From the NCBI GenBank assembly GCA_963971225.1, contig OZ020269.1, positions 83,800,450-83,864,449 of the forward strand: 64,000 bases of DNA. Direction: 5' to 3'. The position numbers and the translations under genes were made by a program. Positions within the stretch are counted from its first letter, which is position 1, and every line of letters starts with the position of its first letter. The DNA is from Melieria omissa (taxonomy: Eukaryota > Arthropoda > Insecta > Diptera > Ulidiidae). The notes below the pieces were generated by a model. It worked only from the letters and a program-made list of their open reading frames with translations. It had not been told where the DNA came from and made no database searches. Below, one piece after another: positions 12,701 to 23,161 of this stretch.

Positions 12701-12785
12701 AACATTCATGAACTATTAAGGAATCACAATAAATCTAATAGGTTGCAGTGTATAATGTCCTCACAAATCTATAAATCCAACCAAT
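12700..12785 (+). repeat. dispersed repeat pair, member 1
   Basis: The stretch GGAATCACAATAAATCTAAT continues with AGGTTGCAGTGTATAA. It is matched at 38990-39055 by GGGATCACAATCAATCTATT continuing with AGGTCGCAGTATACAA, and both are followed by a weakly similar AAATC-rich stretch. The pair is probably the end of a transposon family that I cannot name. Confidence 0.5.
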
Positions 12786-12887
12786 TTTTTTTACGCCGAA
12801 TCCAGTTACAGTTTAACGCCGATTCTGAACGACTATTCACAGATTTTTTTTTTACACTTGGAGCTTTTGTCATTGTCTGCCAAGAGC

Positions 12888-13003
12888 GCACTTGTGCGAT
12901 TCTTGTAATTCTCATCTGCTTCATGTGGATAGTGATAGAAGTACACGAGCGTTTTACTAGCCAAAGCTGGGACTCGAATCTAGGACCTTATTATCGAGGC
13001 CGT
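12888..13003 (-). mobile_element. SINE family 1 fragment, box A deleted
   Basis: Read on the minus strand from 13003, the copy starts GACGGCCTCGATAA. It then jumps to the box-B segment AGATTCGAGTCCCAGC and continues GTGTACTTCTATCACTATCC, ATGAAGCAGATGAGAATTAC and AAGAATCGCACAA. The body matches 58022-58125. The ~40 bp between the start and box B, present at 57980-58018, are missing, so the pol III box A is lost. The copy lies about 30 bp upstream of the piggyBac insertion site. Confidence 0.7.
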
Positions 13004-13032
13004 CTATCAGTGACGAGTCATTACCGACTATA

Positions 13033-13036
13033 TTAA
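13033..13036. repeat. TTAA target-site duplication, left
   Basis: TTAA precedes the left inverted repeat of the piggyBac element; an identical TTAA follows the right end at 17192-17195. TTAA duplication is the hallmark of the piggyBac superfamily. Confidence 0.9.
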
Positions 13037-13429
13037 CACTAGATTTACGGACCGAGCCAATTTGACTCATTACAAATTTGATCACTATATATATATATAA
13101 CTGTAATATTATATTTTAAAAACATACATTGGTTTTTAGTTAAGTAATGAAATATATGTAAACGTTCATTCCTCTTCCCCGCATACCCCTTCATTTCGAA
13201 TTGTCGAATGTGGTATACCTATTTTCACGGTTGTGAGCCAACTTGACTCATAGAATGGTTTAACAGTTAATCGCATACATCGCGTGTGAGCAGTGCAGTG
13301 AAGTTATATATAATTTATAATTCTATAAAATTAATATTTTGCCAGAAAAGTTTGATCCACAAAGGTAATTTTGTAATTTACTTGTAAAAGGTATTACAAT
13401 TTATATTTATTTTATTACAATTGTGGGCC

Positions 13430-14604
13430 TTTGTAGCAATTTTATTTGCTAGAGGAGCTTATGAGGCAAAAATAGGAAGTGTTTGTGGTCAGCGAAGTGG
13501 GTCCGGCTTTTTTCGCCCAGACAATGTGTAGAGATAAATTTATAGACATACTTCGGTTTATACGTTTTGATAAAAAAATGAAGGCAGTGAAAGACTGAAG
13601 ATAGACAAATTTGCCTTGATTTCAAAAATATAGCGAAAATTTGTAGAGAATAGTCAGACTTGTTACAAACCTGACACAAACATAACGATCGATGAGCAAT
13701 TATTCTCTACTAAAGCTAGATGCCGATCTACGCAGTACATGCCGAATAAGCCTGATAAATCAAATTTTGGCTGGCATCCGATGTTAGAAACAAATATCTT
13801 GTAAACGGTTTTCCATACTTGGGCAAGGATGAAACCCGAGGATCGAACATTCCCTTGAGCGAATTAGTAGTAACTAAGCTTGCAGAGCCATATTTAGGCT
13901 GTGGACGAAATATTACCACAGATAATTTGTTTACTAGCATTTCACTTGCAAAAAAGTTACTTGCAAAGAAAACTACCTTGGTTGGCACTATACGTGCAAA
14001 CTGAAAAGTATTACCTAAAATTGCGAAAGCCAAGAAAGATAAAATGACACAGTTTTCCAGAAAACTGTATAGATCTGAGAATTGTACCCTGACCATTTAT
14101 AAAAACAAGCCTAATAAAAAAGTCTTACTACTGAGTACAAAACATAAAAATATAACAATTGAAAAAAATAAAAACCTTGTTCCAGAAACAGTTACCTATT
14201 GTAATAGCACCAAGTATGGCGTTGATGTACTTGACCAAATGGCCCGAAAATATAGCGTTAAAGCAAGTTCACACGGATGGCCCCTACAAGTTTTCTACAA
14301 CATTTTAGATGTAGCACCTATCAATGCTTGGATTCTGTATAAAGAGACGACTCAAGTAAATTTTTCACGAAAAGATTTTATTTTCCAATTGGCTGAAGAG
14401 CTAAGAAGTCAATATAGAGAAGAAGTCGTGAACACTTCCATTACAATGACAGAAACTCATGCTACTGACGCACGGAAGAATTGTCAAGTTCAACAATCAT
14501 GCAAAAGAAATAGATGTAGAAACCGTTGTACTAAATGTAATAGAAATGTTTGCGGAAAATGTGTTTCAAAAACAGAGTTTATATGTAAAAAATGTTTTCC
14601 ATGA
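13430..14604 (+). pseudogene. piggyBac transposase remnant
   Basis: The order of motifs is that of the DDE_Tnp_1_7 (piggyBac) family. ARGAYEAKI near 13447 and DILRFIRFDKK near 13540 are followed by TNITIDEQL (first catalytic Asp, codon 13691-13693). Then come ITTDNLFTS near 13910-13936 (second Asp), TKYGVDVLDQM near 14209 (third Asp) and a C-terminal cysteine-rich domain (C-x5-C-x4-C-x3-C-x2-C-x4-C-x2-C). All three acidic residues are still encoded. The gene is nevertheless dead: there is a frame change near 13760 consistent with a small deletion, an in-frame TGA at 14002-14004 after TIRAN, and further frame changes upstream of 13620. The N-terminal domain is absent. The downstream frame from 14005 to the TGA at 14602-14604 is otherwise open. 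Confidence 0.88.
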
Positions 14605-14616
14605 ATTTTTTGATAA

Positions 14617-14630
14617 TAAACATTTAATTT
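14617..14630. repeat. 14-bp LINE target-site duplication, left
   Basis: TAAACATTTAATTT occurs here and again at 17070-17083, immediately flanking the LINE. It is a perfect duplication of piggyBac 3' sequence, typical of target-primed reverse transcription. The outermost T at 17070 could equally belong to the LINE tail. Confidence 0.9.
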
Positions 14631-16969
14631 TTTTTCACAGTATCTCCTCCAACTTGGCTGACCCATTCCCATCTACAGTGGGCCATCAAGACTTTCGATC
14701 CATTCAAGTCCCCAGGACCGGATGGCATCATTCCAGCTGACATCCAACACAGCGCTGAGGCATTAATGCCTCGGCTGCTACGCATATACAACGCTTGTCT
14801 GGATCTCTCCTACATTCCCCTCAGTTGGAGAGAATCCAGAGTGGTCTTCATTCCTAAGGCGGGGAAGTCGTCCCATGTTAAGGCTAAGGACTACAGGCCC
14901 ATCTGCCTATCCTCTTTCCTTCTCAAAACCTTCGAAAGGGTTCTAGATCACCAGATCAGGAACTCTATCGATCCATCTCTCCTTTCGCAGTCGCAACATG
15001 CCTACACTAGGGGCAAGTCTGTCGAAACTGCTCTTCACTCGCTTCTCGAGACGGTCGATAGATCTCTCGTGCATAAGGAGTACACTCTGACAGCGTTCCT
15101 CGATATTGAAGGGGCCTTTAACAACGTCTGTCCACAGGCGGTCGTTAGGGCACTCTTCAATCTGAACCTGGACTCAAAGCTGATCAGATTTGTTGAGAGC
15201 CTGCTCAGTATGCGTGTTGTCAGCTCCTCTATTGGAAACACTCGCATCAAGCGCATGGTCAGGAGGGGCACACCGCAGGGCGGCGTGCTTTCTCCTCTGA
15301 TCTGGAATCTGGCAGTAAACTCTCTCTTACACCGGCTGGACAATACTGGTTGCAGAATTGTCGCGTACGCGGACGACATTGCGATCGCAGTCTCCGGAAA
15401 ATATCTCTCCACTCTCTCTGAGAGACTTGGTTATGCACTAAGGATTCTATCCCAATGGTGCCGTGAATTTGGCCTTGACGTCAATCCCTCCAAAACCGAG
15501 GTCATGCTCTTTAGCAGGAAGTACAAGATACCTCGGTTCGAACTTCCCACTCTGAACGGCGTTAGACTTAACCTCAGCAACAATGTTAGGTATCTTGGTC
15601 TAATACTGGACTCTAAACTGAATTGGAAGGCCAACATTGCTGAAAGGGCGCGGAAAGCCTCGTGTGCTCTCTACTGCTGTAAACGAGCTTTAGGCGCAAG
15701 ATGGGGACTCCAACCTCGTGTTGTGTCGTGGCTCTACTCGGCAGTGGTTGAGCCAAATCTCCTTTATGGTGCCGCCTTTTGGTGGCCGGCCATTAGCAAG
15801 GCGGTCAACCTGAAACCTCTTGACAAAGTCAGGAGGATGGCGGCCCTTTTGGTTACTGGGGCTCTCCGTACTACACCCACCAAAGCACTGTACACCCTCC
15901 TCCACTGGCTCCCAACCGCACAACGGGTCAAATTACACGCGAAGTGTTCTGCTGTCAGACTTCACGCGATTTCCCGCTGGGCTAGATCGGATCTTGGTCA
16001 TTCCAGGATTCTTATTGAGGACTGCTCGACGCCCACCGGCATCGACCTCATCAGTTCCCCCATCAAGCCTGATCACGGCTTCACTATACGCATCCCTCAT
16101 AGAGATGAATGGACAGGTACCGAGCTAGCGACCGATGACTCCATCAACTTCTTTACCGACGGCTCCAAATTGGATAACAAGGTTGGCTGTGGGATTTTCT
16201 GCAGCCAACTGGGGCTTCGACTCTCCTTCCGCTTGCCTGATCACTGCAGTGTCTTCCAGGCGGAGGTAATGGCCATATATCAGGCCTCCATCTGGCTTAC
16301 TCGCGACAGCGCGTACAGGGCAGATATCCACATTTACTCAGACAGTCAGGCAGCTATCAAGTCGCTCGCAAGGGCGACCACCTCATCTAAGCTGGTCCTG
16401 GACTGCCGTGAGTCTCTAAACGCCTTAGCCAGACGCTCCAATGTCTCACTGCTCTGGGTGCCAGGGCACAGGGGCATCGTAGGCAACTGCGAGGCGGACG
16501 AATTAGCAAGAGCGGGTACGTTGCTCTCTGGTGCTTCGTCCTTCCTCGCTGTTGGAGCTCCTCTTGCATCAGTTAAACTGATGCTCAAGCAGTTTTACTA
16601 TAAATTAGCAAACGATTTGTGGTCTGAGGAACAGACCTGCAACATCTCCCGACAAACCTGGCCAACTTTCAACCTGAAACGGACAAACCAGCTGCTCAAC
16701 CTCAGTCGTCACTCGATACGGGACACTGTATCATGGGTAAGCACGCTGAAAGACTGGGTCTGCAATCCAACGACCTATGTCGAGGATGCGGCTCTGAGGA
16801 GGAGGACGAAACCGTTCTCCACCTGCTATGTCAATGTCCTTCTTTAGCCAGAAGAAGATTTAAATTCCTCGGCTCAGCCTTTTTCGATAGTCTAACTGGA
16901 CTATCTCCTCTGAATATCAGGGACATAGCCAGATTCATCATGGAATCTTCATGGTTCCAGGCGCGTTAA
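14631..16969 (+). pseudogene. LINE ORF2: reverse transcriptase, RNase H, CCHC knuckle
   Basis: ORF2 would copy LINE RNA into DNA at a nicked target. The frame is open from the truncation point at 14631. The first in-frame Met (14766) lies inside the RT, so it is not a true start: SPGPDGIIP upstream of it is RT motif 1. RT motifs follow in order: DYRPICL, FLDIEGAFNN (Asp codon 15102), TPQGGVLSPL and YADD (15366-15377). RNase H follows with TDGSK (Asp 16158), AEVMAIYQA, YSDSQAAIKSL and WVPGHRG..GNCEADELA, so the D-E-D-H/D set is intact. Near 16715-16725 the frame changes. The plus-one frame TGHCIMGKHAERLGL continues into CRGCGSEEEDETVLHLLC, the zinc knuckle (first Cys 16778), and ends at 16969. 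The unshifted frame runs on to 16847 but its last ~40 residues are not part of the family. The protein is incomplete and inactive on its own. Confidence 0.9.
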
Positions 16970-17069
16970 GGGGGAGTCGCGCCATACGCTGTGGTATCAC
17001 AATGGGCCAATAGTTGTGCCTACGTGAGCTTTTTCGCATTGAAGGCTGCCACTCCAACCTAACCTAACC
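14631..17069 (+). mobile_element. 5'-truncated LINE (I/LOA-like, RNase H-bearing)
   Basis: This non-LTR retrotransposon lies in the 3' part of the piggyBac, in the same orientation. It begins abruptly inside the reverse transcriptase, which shows 5' truncation, and ends in a CCAACCTAACCTAACCT tail (17054-17070) in place of poly(A). A 14-bp duplication flanks it. The ORF stops at 16967-16969; about 80 bp of 3' UTR follow, including GGTATCACAATGGGCC, a motif that recurs at other LINE 3' ends in this window (49768, 52790 minus). Endonuclease and ORF1 are absent. Because the coding region has only one frame change, this is the youngest visible insertion here. The clade call (I/LOA-like) rests on the RT followed by RNase H; an R1-like or other RNase H-bearing clade is not excluded. 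Confidence 0.92.
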
Positions 17070-17195
17070 TAAACATTTAATTTAAATTGATTTGGAACTA
17101 TTTTTTTGCAAAAACTTCAATTTTCTTGTATGAGTCAAATTGGCTCACTTCAGTAAAAATAGGTATATAATCAACATCCGTAAATCTAGTGTTAA

Positions 17196-18018
17196 AATGA
17201 CAAATTCACGGAGGCATCGCAGATGTTAGGTGTTGAAAAATTAAGTAAGTTACAAAGGCTGAGTCCAGTTTAGTCAACTAAATCTTGATAGTTGATACTA
17301 CTGCCACTTTACCTAATCACTTCCAGCTATCTGTAGACGCACGTGGGTCACTCTAGGTTTCTTTTTCTTTAGTAATATGAATGACCTCAAATCAATCAAT
17401 ATCAGAGTAGGTTTATATATAATTTAATTGGCTTACGTAGTTTCTTCACAGACTTTAACACTAATTTTTACAAGAAAAATTTAGTTTTTTTAACCAATTT
17501 TTTTATTAAGTTGAACCACTAAAAATAGAATTTCGTAGCTTTTTCTTGAGCTTCATTATTTCTTAATTAAAGCAACTTTCAGTTCTATCATCAGAAACTA
17601 CCTAAAGCCTTTTCTTGTGGTATCGCTGCGGCCATGTGTCTTTCGGCCACCATGTGTGCCTTGACAGCCACTAATCTAACTTAATTTACCTTAGCTGTCA
17701 ATTAGCTAATCACTTGTCCTGGCAAAATATTAACCAATTACAAAAGGCATTCGTCTTCTTAATGTCTTTTGTTACGTAGGAAATTTAATATTGACAGAAA
17801 ATCTTTGTATTTTTTTGTTTGGGATTTGATGAATAAAACTTCTTACATTTTCATTTCTTCACTCTGGATAATTTGAGATTGATTTGTTTAGGTCCAGCGT
17901 ATTTGGCGCTCTATGTGTTTAAACCGGACAGCTGCAAAATTAAAGCAGATGCAAAGAAATGAGTTTCTATGGAGAGCTTTGTATAGGTGACCAAACTTTG
18001 TTGACAGCACTTAGAGCT
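17196..18018. other. AT-rich DNA, nothing recognised
   Basis: This is sequence between the piggyBac and the next TTAA-flanked element. It has no open frame of note and no inverted ends that I could pair. Confidence 0.5.
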
Positions 18019-18739
18019 TTAAGGGGGGGAAGAGTTTCAGCGTAAATTTTTTTTGAAAGTATGGATTGATCAAATTTATTTAAACCTTTTGTTCATTTTT
18101 AAGCATACTTTTCAAAATATTCTGTAATTTTTTCATGCAGAAATATTCCAAAACAAGCGGTGACAGAGCTTGCCCCCGAACGTCTTTGAAAAAATACAAT
18201 TTGCGGTGTTCACTGTATCTCGGTCGGAAATTATCTGAAATCAAAAACCATTAAAATTTATCAAAGTATTATCAAATCCTCCCCCCAACATTCTCCGATT
18301 ATTATTTTTTTTTCATTTAAAAATTTTTGGTGGCCATCTGAAGTGTAAACTGCTATTTTCCACGAAAAATTCCGCAATTTTGTGGGTGGGAAACCCCCTT
18401 AATGTAAAAAAAATTGTTTAGTAAACGTTGGGGGGAAGTATTTTATATGTAGAAAATGTGTACCAAGTTTCAAATGAATCGGTTTACTTAGTAGTTTTTA
18501 AATGACAGTGAACACGGACTTTGAAAAAGTAGTTTTGAGACCAGAACAATAGAAGAGAATAAGCTGTAAACCTGCACTAAAGGACAGGGGACTAACTATA
18601 ACTTACCATAACCATAACTTCAAGAGCTTTGCTGCGATCGACTTAAAATTTTGAGAATATATTCCTGAAATGTTTAACAATAAGATAAGACAAAAAAAAA
18701 TTAGATTTTTCGAAAGTTTAAACCCTTACCCCCCCTTAA
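18019..18739. mobile_element. TTAA-flanked non-autonomous element, copy A
   Basis: TTAA at 18019-18022 and 18736-18739 bound a 713-bp body. The left end starts GGGGGGGAAGAGTTT; the right end read in complement starts GGGGGGGTAAGGGTTT. There is no coding capacity. The interior is AT-rich with several further G-runs and C-runs (18280, 18390, 18430). Length, target and G-run termini match the element at 20136-20872, but the interiors differ. A TTAA target suggests a piggyBac-type or Sola3-type transposase supplied in trans; the sequence does not decide which. Confidence 0.6.
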
Positions 18740-20135
18740 AGTAGAAATCATCCTGAAAGTTTACCTACAAAAGTCAACTTCTTGGACTTCAGATTCTGAA
18801 GCATAACTAAAAATATTGTTGTATAGCTTCTAACAAACCTTTTGACCCGTCACTCTGAAAACACTTTCATTTCTATGTTTAAACTTTTTTCATCTCTCCC
18901 TAAAAAAATTCCAGCAATTCCATGCAAATCGTTCTCTCGCTGACCTTCTGGGTATATTTTTGTTGTCTTTTGTTATACAAATTAGACCTTTGTGCTTATT
19001 TTTATTTAATTTATTTCGGCCGCCTTCAAGCCTCCACATCATTTAACTATTTTCCCGCACTCTGCGCGCCAACTTGGTTGCCACGGGGCGTGTGCGCGCG
19101 TGTGGGAGACTGCCGACACAAACACACTGTGCTATTTCGAATTTATGCGCAACACTAATATTCTAATTTTTGAAAAGTAATTTCATATTCTAATTTGATG
19201 TGCCAAACTTTTCGCACAGGTATACACACTCACCCACCCACACACACAAACATGTTGACAGTGGGCCGTGAGTACACACGTGCGGTGTGCACATGCGCGC
19301 CGTGTCTGACTGCTGCTGTGGTGCAAATAAATTAAAATGGCATTTTCGCCAACTTTTAATTAATTATTAAAATTACTTGTGTCACTCGTTACAGCGCAGC
19401 AACTTTTGTTGCTCAAATGCGATTACGCATGTCGGCGAAAGCCCACTCAACTGCAGTTTCCATAGACGCGAAAATTGCTTTGCCACAAGAACGACACAAA
19501 ACAATAGTAAAGTTCTTAGTCTGGCACTTTCGGGACTAACAACATTATTAGGCACTTGGAAATGTTTAACACAATAATTTTTGTGTGAAAAACTTGTGGC
19601 GCTATTAACTTCACAGTCTGTGCATTATTTCTCATTTTTTATTGCACGCTGTCAAATTTAAATCGCTCAAGCATGTTGTTGTTGGTATGTTTGCTGAGCT
19701 TTTGTAAAATTTTTGGCAACATTGTGGTATCACATTTCGATGTGTGAGGGATCAGACAGTTGACATCATATTTATGAATAAATTTTCTATTCAAACAATT
19801 TCTGTGTGCCCAGTTGTATGGTTAGACGTAGCTTGTGTGAATATAGTTCAAAGCTGAGTATAAACTAAAGTTTAATTAGTTCACAAATTGAAATTTTAGC
19901 GAGTTTGAAAAAATGCATAAATTACACTAGTCGACATGGAAAATGAACGAAAACACCAGAGTACTTTCTAGACTAACACATTTTCGCATTTTCGAAAAAT
20001 ATTTTTATTTTGAGGTGTCCATTATTTGTTAAAAGACACCGTTTTTCGATGTTCTTGCGTTGTGGTTTACGAGTAAATATTTTAAGAAAATGTGAAAAGA
20101 TGGAAAATTTTCCAACAACCAGTGCTTCCCTCTCC
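18740..20135. other. non-coding DNA with short CA runs
   Basis: CA-rich stretches lie near 19227-19250, and the segment 19060-19330 is GC-richer with GTGTGC/GCGCG motifs. No gene, RNA or element is supported. Confidence 0.5.
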
Positions 20136-20872
20136 TTAAGGGGGTCGTCTAGTGTGACGGGTACAAAAAATCGTTTTTGTTTTTTTTTCATAAATCACTT
20201 CTAAAACATGTTTAGAAGACGTGTATAAATGGATTTTTGTAAATTCGAAGCCGTTATCAAGTTGCACTTGTAAACCGGAGTAGGTATGCGGAGCGCATAC
20301 CTCCAACTTCCAACTTAAAAACGCGTTTTTCTCAAAACACGTTTTTTCAAAACTGCTGCCACGATATCTCAAAAACTATTTAACTATTAATGCTCAACTT
20401 TTTACACCATCTTGAGTACATGTCCAACTACAAATTAAGCTAAAAGAATTAAGATTGCTTCGTTACTTTTTTTTTACTTCAATTATATGCACGTGAAAAA
20501 TAGTCGAAAAACTCATATTTTTTTTATGTTTAGGCAAAAAAATACTTTTTTTTGGAATTCGAACTTTCTTTTAGCTCAATTTGCAGTTTGAAGTCTCAGG
20601 AATGAAATGGCGTTTGGTTTTTTGATTTCAGATAATCACAACGCCCAGAATCATGGCAGCAGTGGAGCAACTTTTTTTTTTTACGTCTTCCTGTTGAGTG
20701 GTGTAACTCCGATACTAATCAATAGATTGGCTTCAAATAATTATAAAACTTTGTCGATATGTACTCAAAGAAGAAATAAAATTCAAAAGTTATTTTACTT
20801 GAACGGTTTTTTTAATAATGACTGTCAAAAAAGGCATAAAAATACGGCCTTCACACTAGACGACCCCCTTAA
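20136..20872. mobile_element. TTAA-flanked non-autonomous element, copy B
   Basis: TTAA at 20136-20139 and 20869-20872 bound a 729-bp body with perfect 18-bp terminal inverted repeats, GGGGGTCGTCTAGTGTGA (20140-20157) and its complement (20851-20868). The interior is AT-rich; an open frame on the + strand (20607-21077) crosses the right end and is therefore not a gene of the element. The superfamily is likely piggyBac or Sola3 from the target site. Confidence 0.8.
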
Positions 20873-22645
20873 GGACACCATCTGGAAACTCCGCATTTTC
20901 ACGCATTTCATCTGCAAACAATTGATGTTGTTTCATTGTGGCTTATTTTTCTGGATGCAGCGAATGAATAAGTCTGCGAAAACTGACTACAAAAATTTCA
21001 CTTCTTTTGTTATAAAAAAACTTTTTCCATCTACCAAAAAAAAAAACAACACCATCATTCGTTGCTGTTCGCTTTGATTCATTTCATTAGCACATTTTCA
21101 CATTATTCTCCTTCACTTTTCGCACTCCGACGCCATGCGTTCACCTTCAGCGCCAACAATAACGCTTTTGTTTTAGATAAATTGCACTTTTTTCGAAATG
21201 CCAAAAACGTGTTCGGCCCTCACCAGTGGTGTAGCCAATAAATCTTGGAGCGCGCACCAAAGCAAAATTCCAAATATCACAAAAATACGCAACATAACTG
21301 GAAAGTTGTGCGCCAGTGCACCACCCGACAAGGCGGCTCGTGGTAACGAGTCTGCTGCCTCATCCATCCCTCTGCCTTTTCGCTTCGGCGCTTTTTCATT
21401 CACCCCGCCGCTGCCACATTTCCAACAATGAAACTTTAAAATTGCATCGCAACCGCAGCACATAACACAGCAAAGTGCCATCAAACTGTGTCGTACAGCA
21501 CAACACAAGAAAAACAAAACTCCATCGCCAACACAAAACGACAGCAAGAGCACCGCTAACCCGCACAGCAACCCGTACAAGAAAAGCTTCTCACTGTACC
21601 GACAGCAAAATTTCATTTCAAAATTTTTGAACATGATCAGCAAAAAAATATTGTATGCACTTTTCGCGCAGTTCCTTCGCGCTCCGTCGCACGTCGCACA
21701 ACCGCGTTACCCCTTTTGTTGCTGTCGCTCAGCTGTAAACGACAGCAACCCGCTCCAGTCGTCGTCGTCGTCGGCGTTTGCTGGCACCTTGTAAAGTGAA
21801 ACTGACGGTGGCGTTGAATCAACAACACCAGCCGCAACTAAACCAACTACAACTGTAGTAGTAGTGTTGGTGTTGGTATCAGTTGGGGGGGTGGAAACTG
21901 TATAAATGAATTCCCCAAACAACAAATCCTTCAATTATGCAATTCTCCATTTTACCGCTGTCGACTGCCGTAACTACCATTGGGCTCTTCGTCAACTGTG
22001 GGGGCAATAGAAAAATTTCTAGCGTGCGCGAAACTTTCCTACAAATACAGAGCTCACTTTTGAGACGGTAATTGAGTTGTATACAAGTAAATGTGTTGTT
22101 GGAATTTTCGCGCCAATGTTAACATAGTTTTTGGTTAGTTTTGTGTTAGCGTTAACGAAGATGTTCTGAAGAATTTTACATATTTTTGTGCTGGTTTGCA
22201 AGTGCTGCGTTCTCTACACACAGTTTCTCTGAATCTAAATAGGTTTTTATCTTTACTTCTCCCCCATTTCGACTGCAACTGTGGTTTGTTTGACACATTT
22301 CTGTTCACAAACTGTTCTCACGTTTTCTGTTTTTTAGATAAGTTATAGATATTTGAATTTGTAGGCTTCTCATGTATATTTCCAATTTGTTTTGTGCATC
22401 TTTTGGACGAATTCCTACTTACCTAGAAAATTGTATCTCGTATTAGCAAAAGTAAGTAAGTAATTGCTTCTAAATGAGAATAAAAAGAATTACAAACTCT
22501 TTCAATATCCAACACATAGCTTATAGAGTACATTCACTTTGCCTGGAGGATTACAATACTCAGAAAGAAATAAAAATTATACATCTGACAGTGTTAAAAA
22601 TTCGTTATTATAACTTATTTACTTACTTAACGACCCGTTATCCAG
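20873..22645. other. non-coding DNA, GC-richer CAA/CAC block at 21.1-21.9 kb
   Basis: The interval 21120-21900 is GC-richer with CAN trinucleotide runs (GTCGTCGTCGTC near 21760, CAACAACACC near 21820). Overlapping open frames exist on both strands, the longest on the minus strand at 21173-21643, but none shows a domain. The remainder is AT-rich and featureless to the eye. Confidence 0.5.
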
Positions 22646-22649
22646 TTAT

Positions 22650-22821
22650 GGCCAAAGATTCTATCCAGGCCTTCTCCGGTTGGTCACACCAAGAGATGAT
22701 GGGGCACCTTCAACTTGGTTTTTTCATTGGAGAAACGGCCTCCCTCTTCGCCGTTGGATTCCAACTACCGCATCGAACACCTTTTTCATCGGAACTTCAT
22801 CGTCCCTACGGCGGACATGGC
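22650..22821 (-). pseudogene. LINE C-terminal/3' tail (family D), copy 1
   Basis: On the + strand TTGGTCACACCAAGAGATGA-type sequence is followed by CAACTTGG, GGAGA.ACG, CTTCGCCGT.GA, CCAACTACC.CATCGA and GACCATG-like words. The same words occur in order at 48716-48860, and partly at 44240-44310. Read on the minus strand this corresponds to the GRRQGE...LRWKDQVEEVLSSLGVTNWRR tail seen at 48.7 kb, which follows the RT in some endonuclease-RT LINEs. The copy is broken by frame changes. It ends where the hAT-like MITE begins. Confidence 0.65.
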
Positions 22822-23161
22822 CAGTGTTGCCACATACCTGACATGACTTTTTCCCAAAATCTCAAAAGCTGAAATTTCCTCCCACAAATTTAAAAATCAC
22901 TTAAATTTTTTCTTATAATTTTTGTCATTCCAAACTAAGGAATTAAACTTCTCAGAAAAAAGAAAAGCACAATATTTAATTAAATGAAATAAGACACTTT
23001 AGCTTCCAATATTCAAGGCTTCAGTGCCACTTATGACGTCAAATGTATGACCATTAAAATCTCCTAAACTTTTCTCTAAACAATTCTTCCTCCTATGAAT
23101 TCTCCTAAAAGGCCAAGAATCTTCTAAATCTAGAAGAAAATCTCTTGATCTGGCAACACTG
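22822..23161 (-). mobile_element. hAT-like MITE, copy 2
   Basis: The element is bounded by perfect inverted ends, CAGTGTTGCCA (22822-22832) and TGGCAACACTG (23151-23161), and is 340 bp long. Its reverse complement aligns with 525-1046, where a longer AT-rich centre is present. It has no coding capacity. The 8-bp flanks do not match each other, so a target duplication is not confirmed. The CAGTG ends suggest the hAT superfamily. Confidence 0.72.

Larger units (their letters stand above)
13037..17191 (+). mobile_element. piggyBac-family DNA transposon, interrupted by a LINE
   Basis: The element is bounded by perfect terminal inverted repeats CACTAGATTTACGG (13037-13050) and its complement (17178-17191), each next to TTAA. 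A perfect 17-bp subterminal inverted repeat, GAGCCAATTTGACTCAT, lies at 13054-13070 and in inverted form at 17130-17146; a related GAGCCAACTTGACTCAT lies at 13237-13253. It encodes a broken transposase (13430-14604). A 2.4-kb LINE is inserted at 14631. Without the LINE and its duplicated 14-bp target the element is about 1.7 kb, shorter than typical piggyBacs (about 2.4 kb), because the N-terminal part of the transposase gene is missing. The ends are intact, so it could in principle be moved by a transposase supplied elsewhere (inference). Confidence 0.93.

Noticed and set aside
16730..16847. The last ~40 residues of the unshifted LINE frame as part of the protein
   Set aside because: The conserved GHCIMG and zinc-knuckle sequence lies in the other frame over the same DNA, so these residues come from a frame change.
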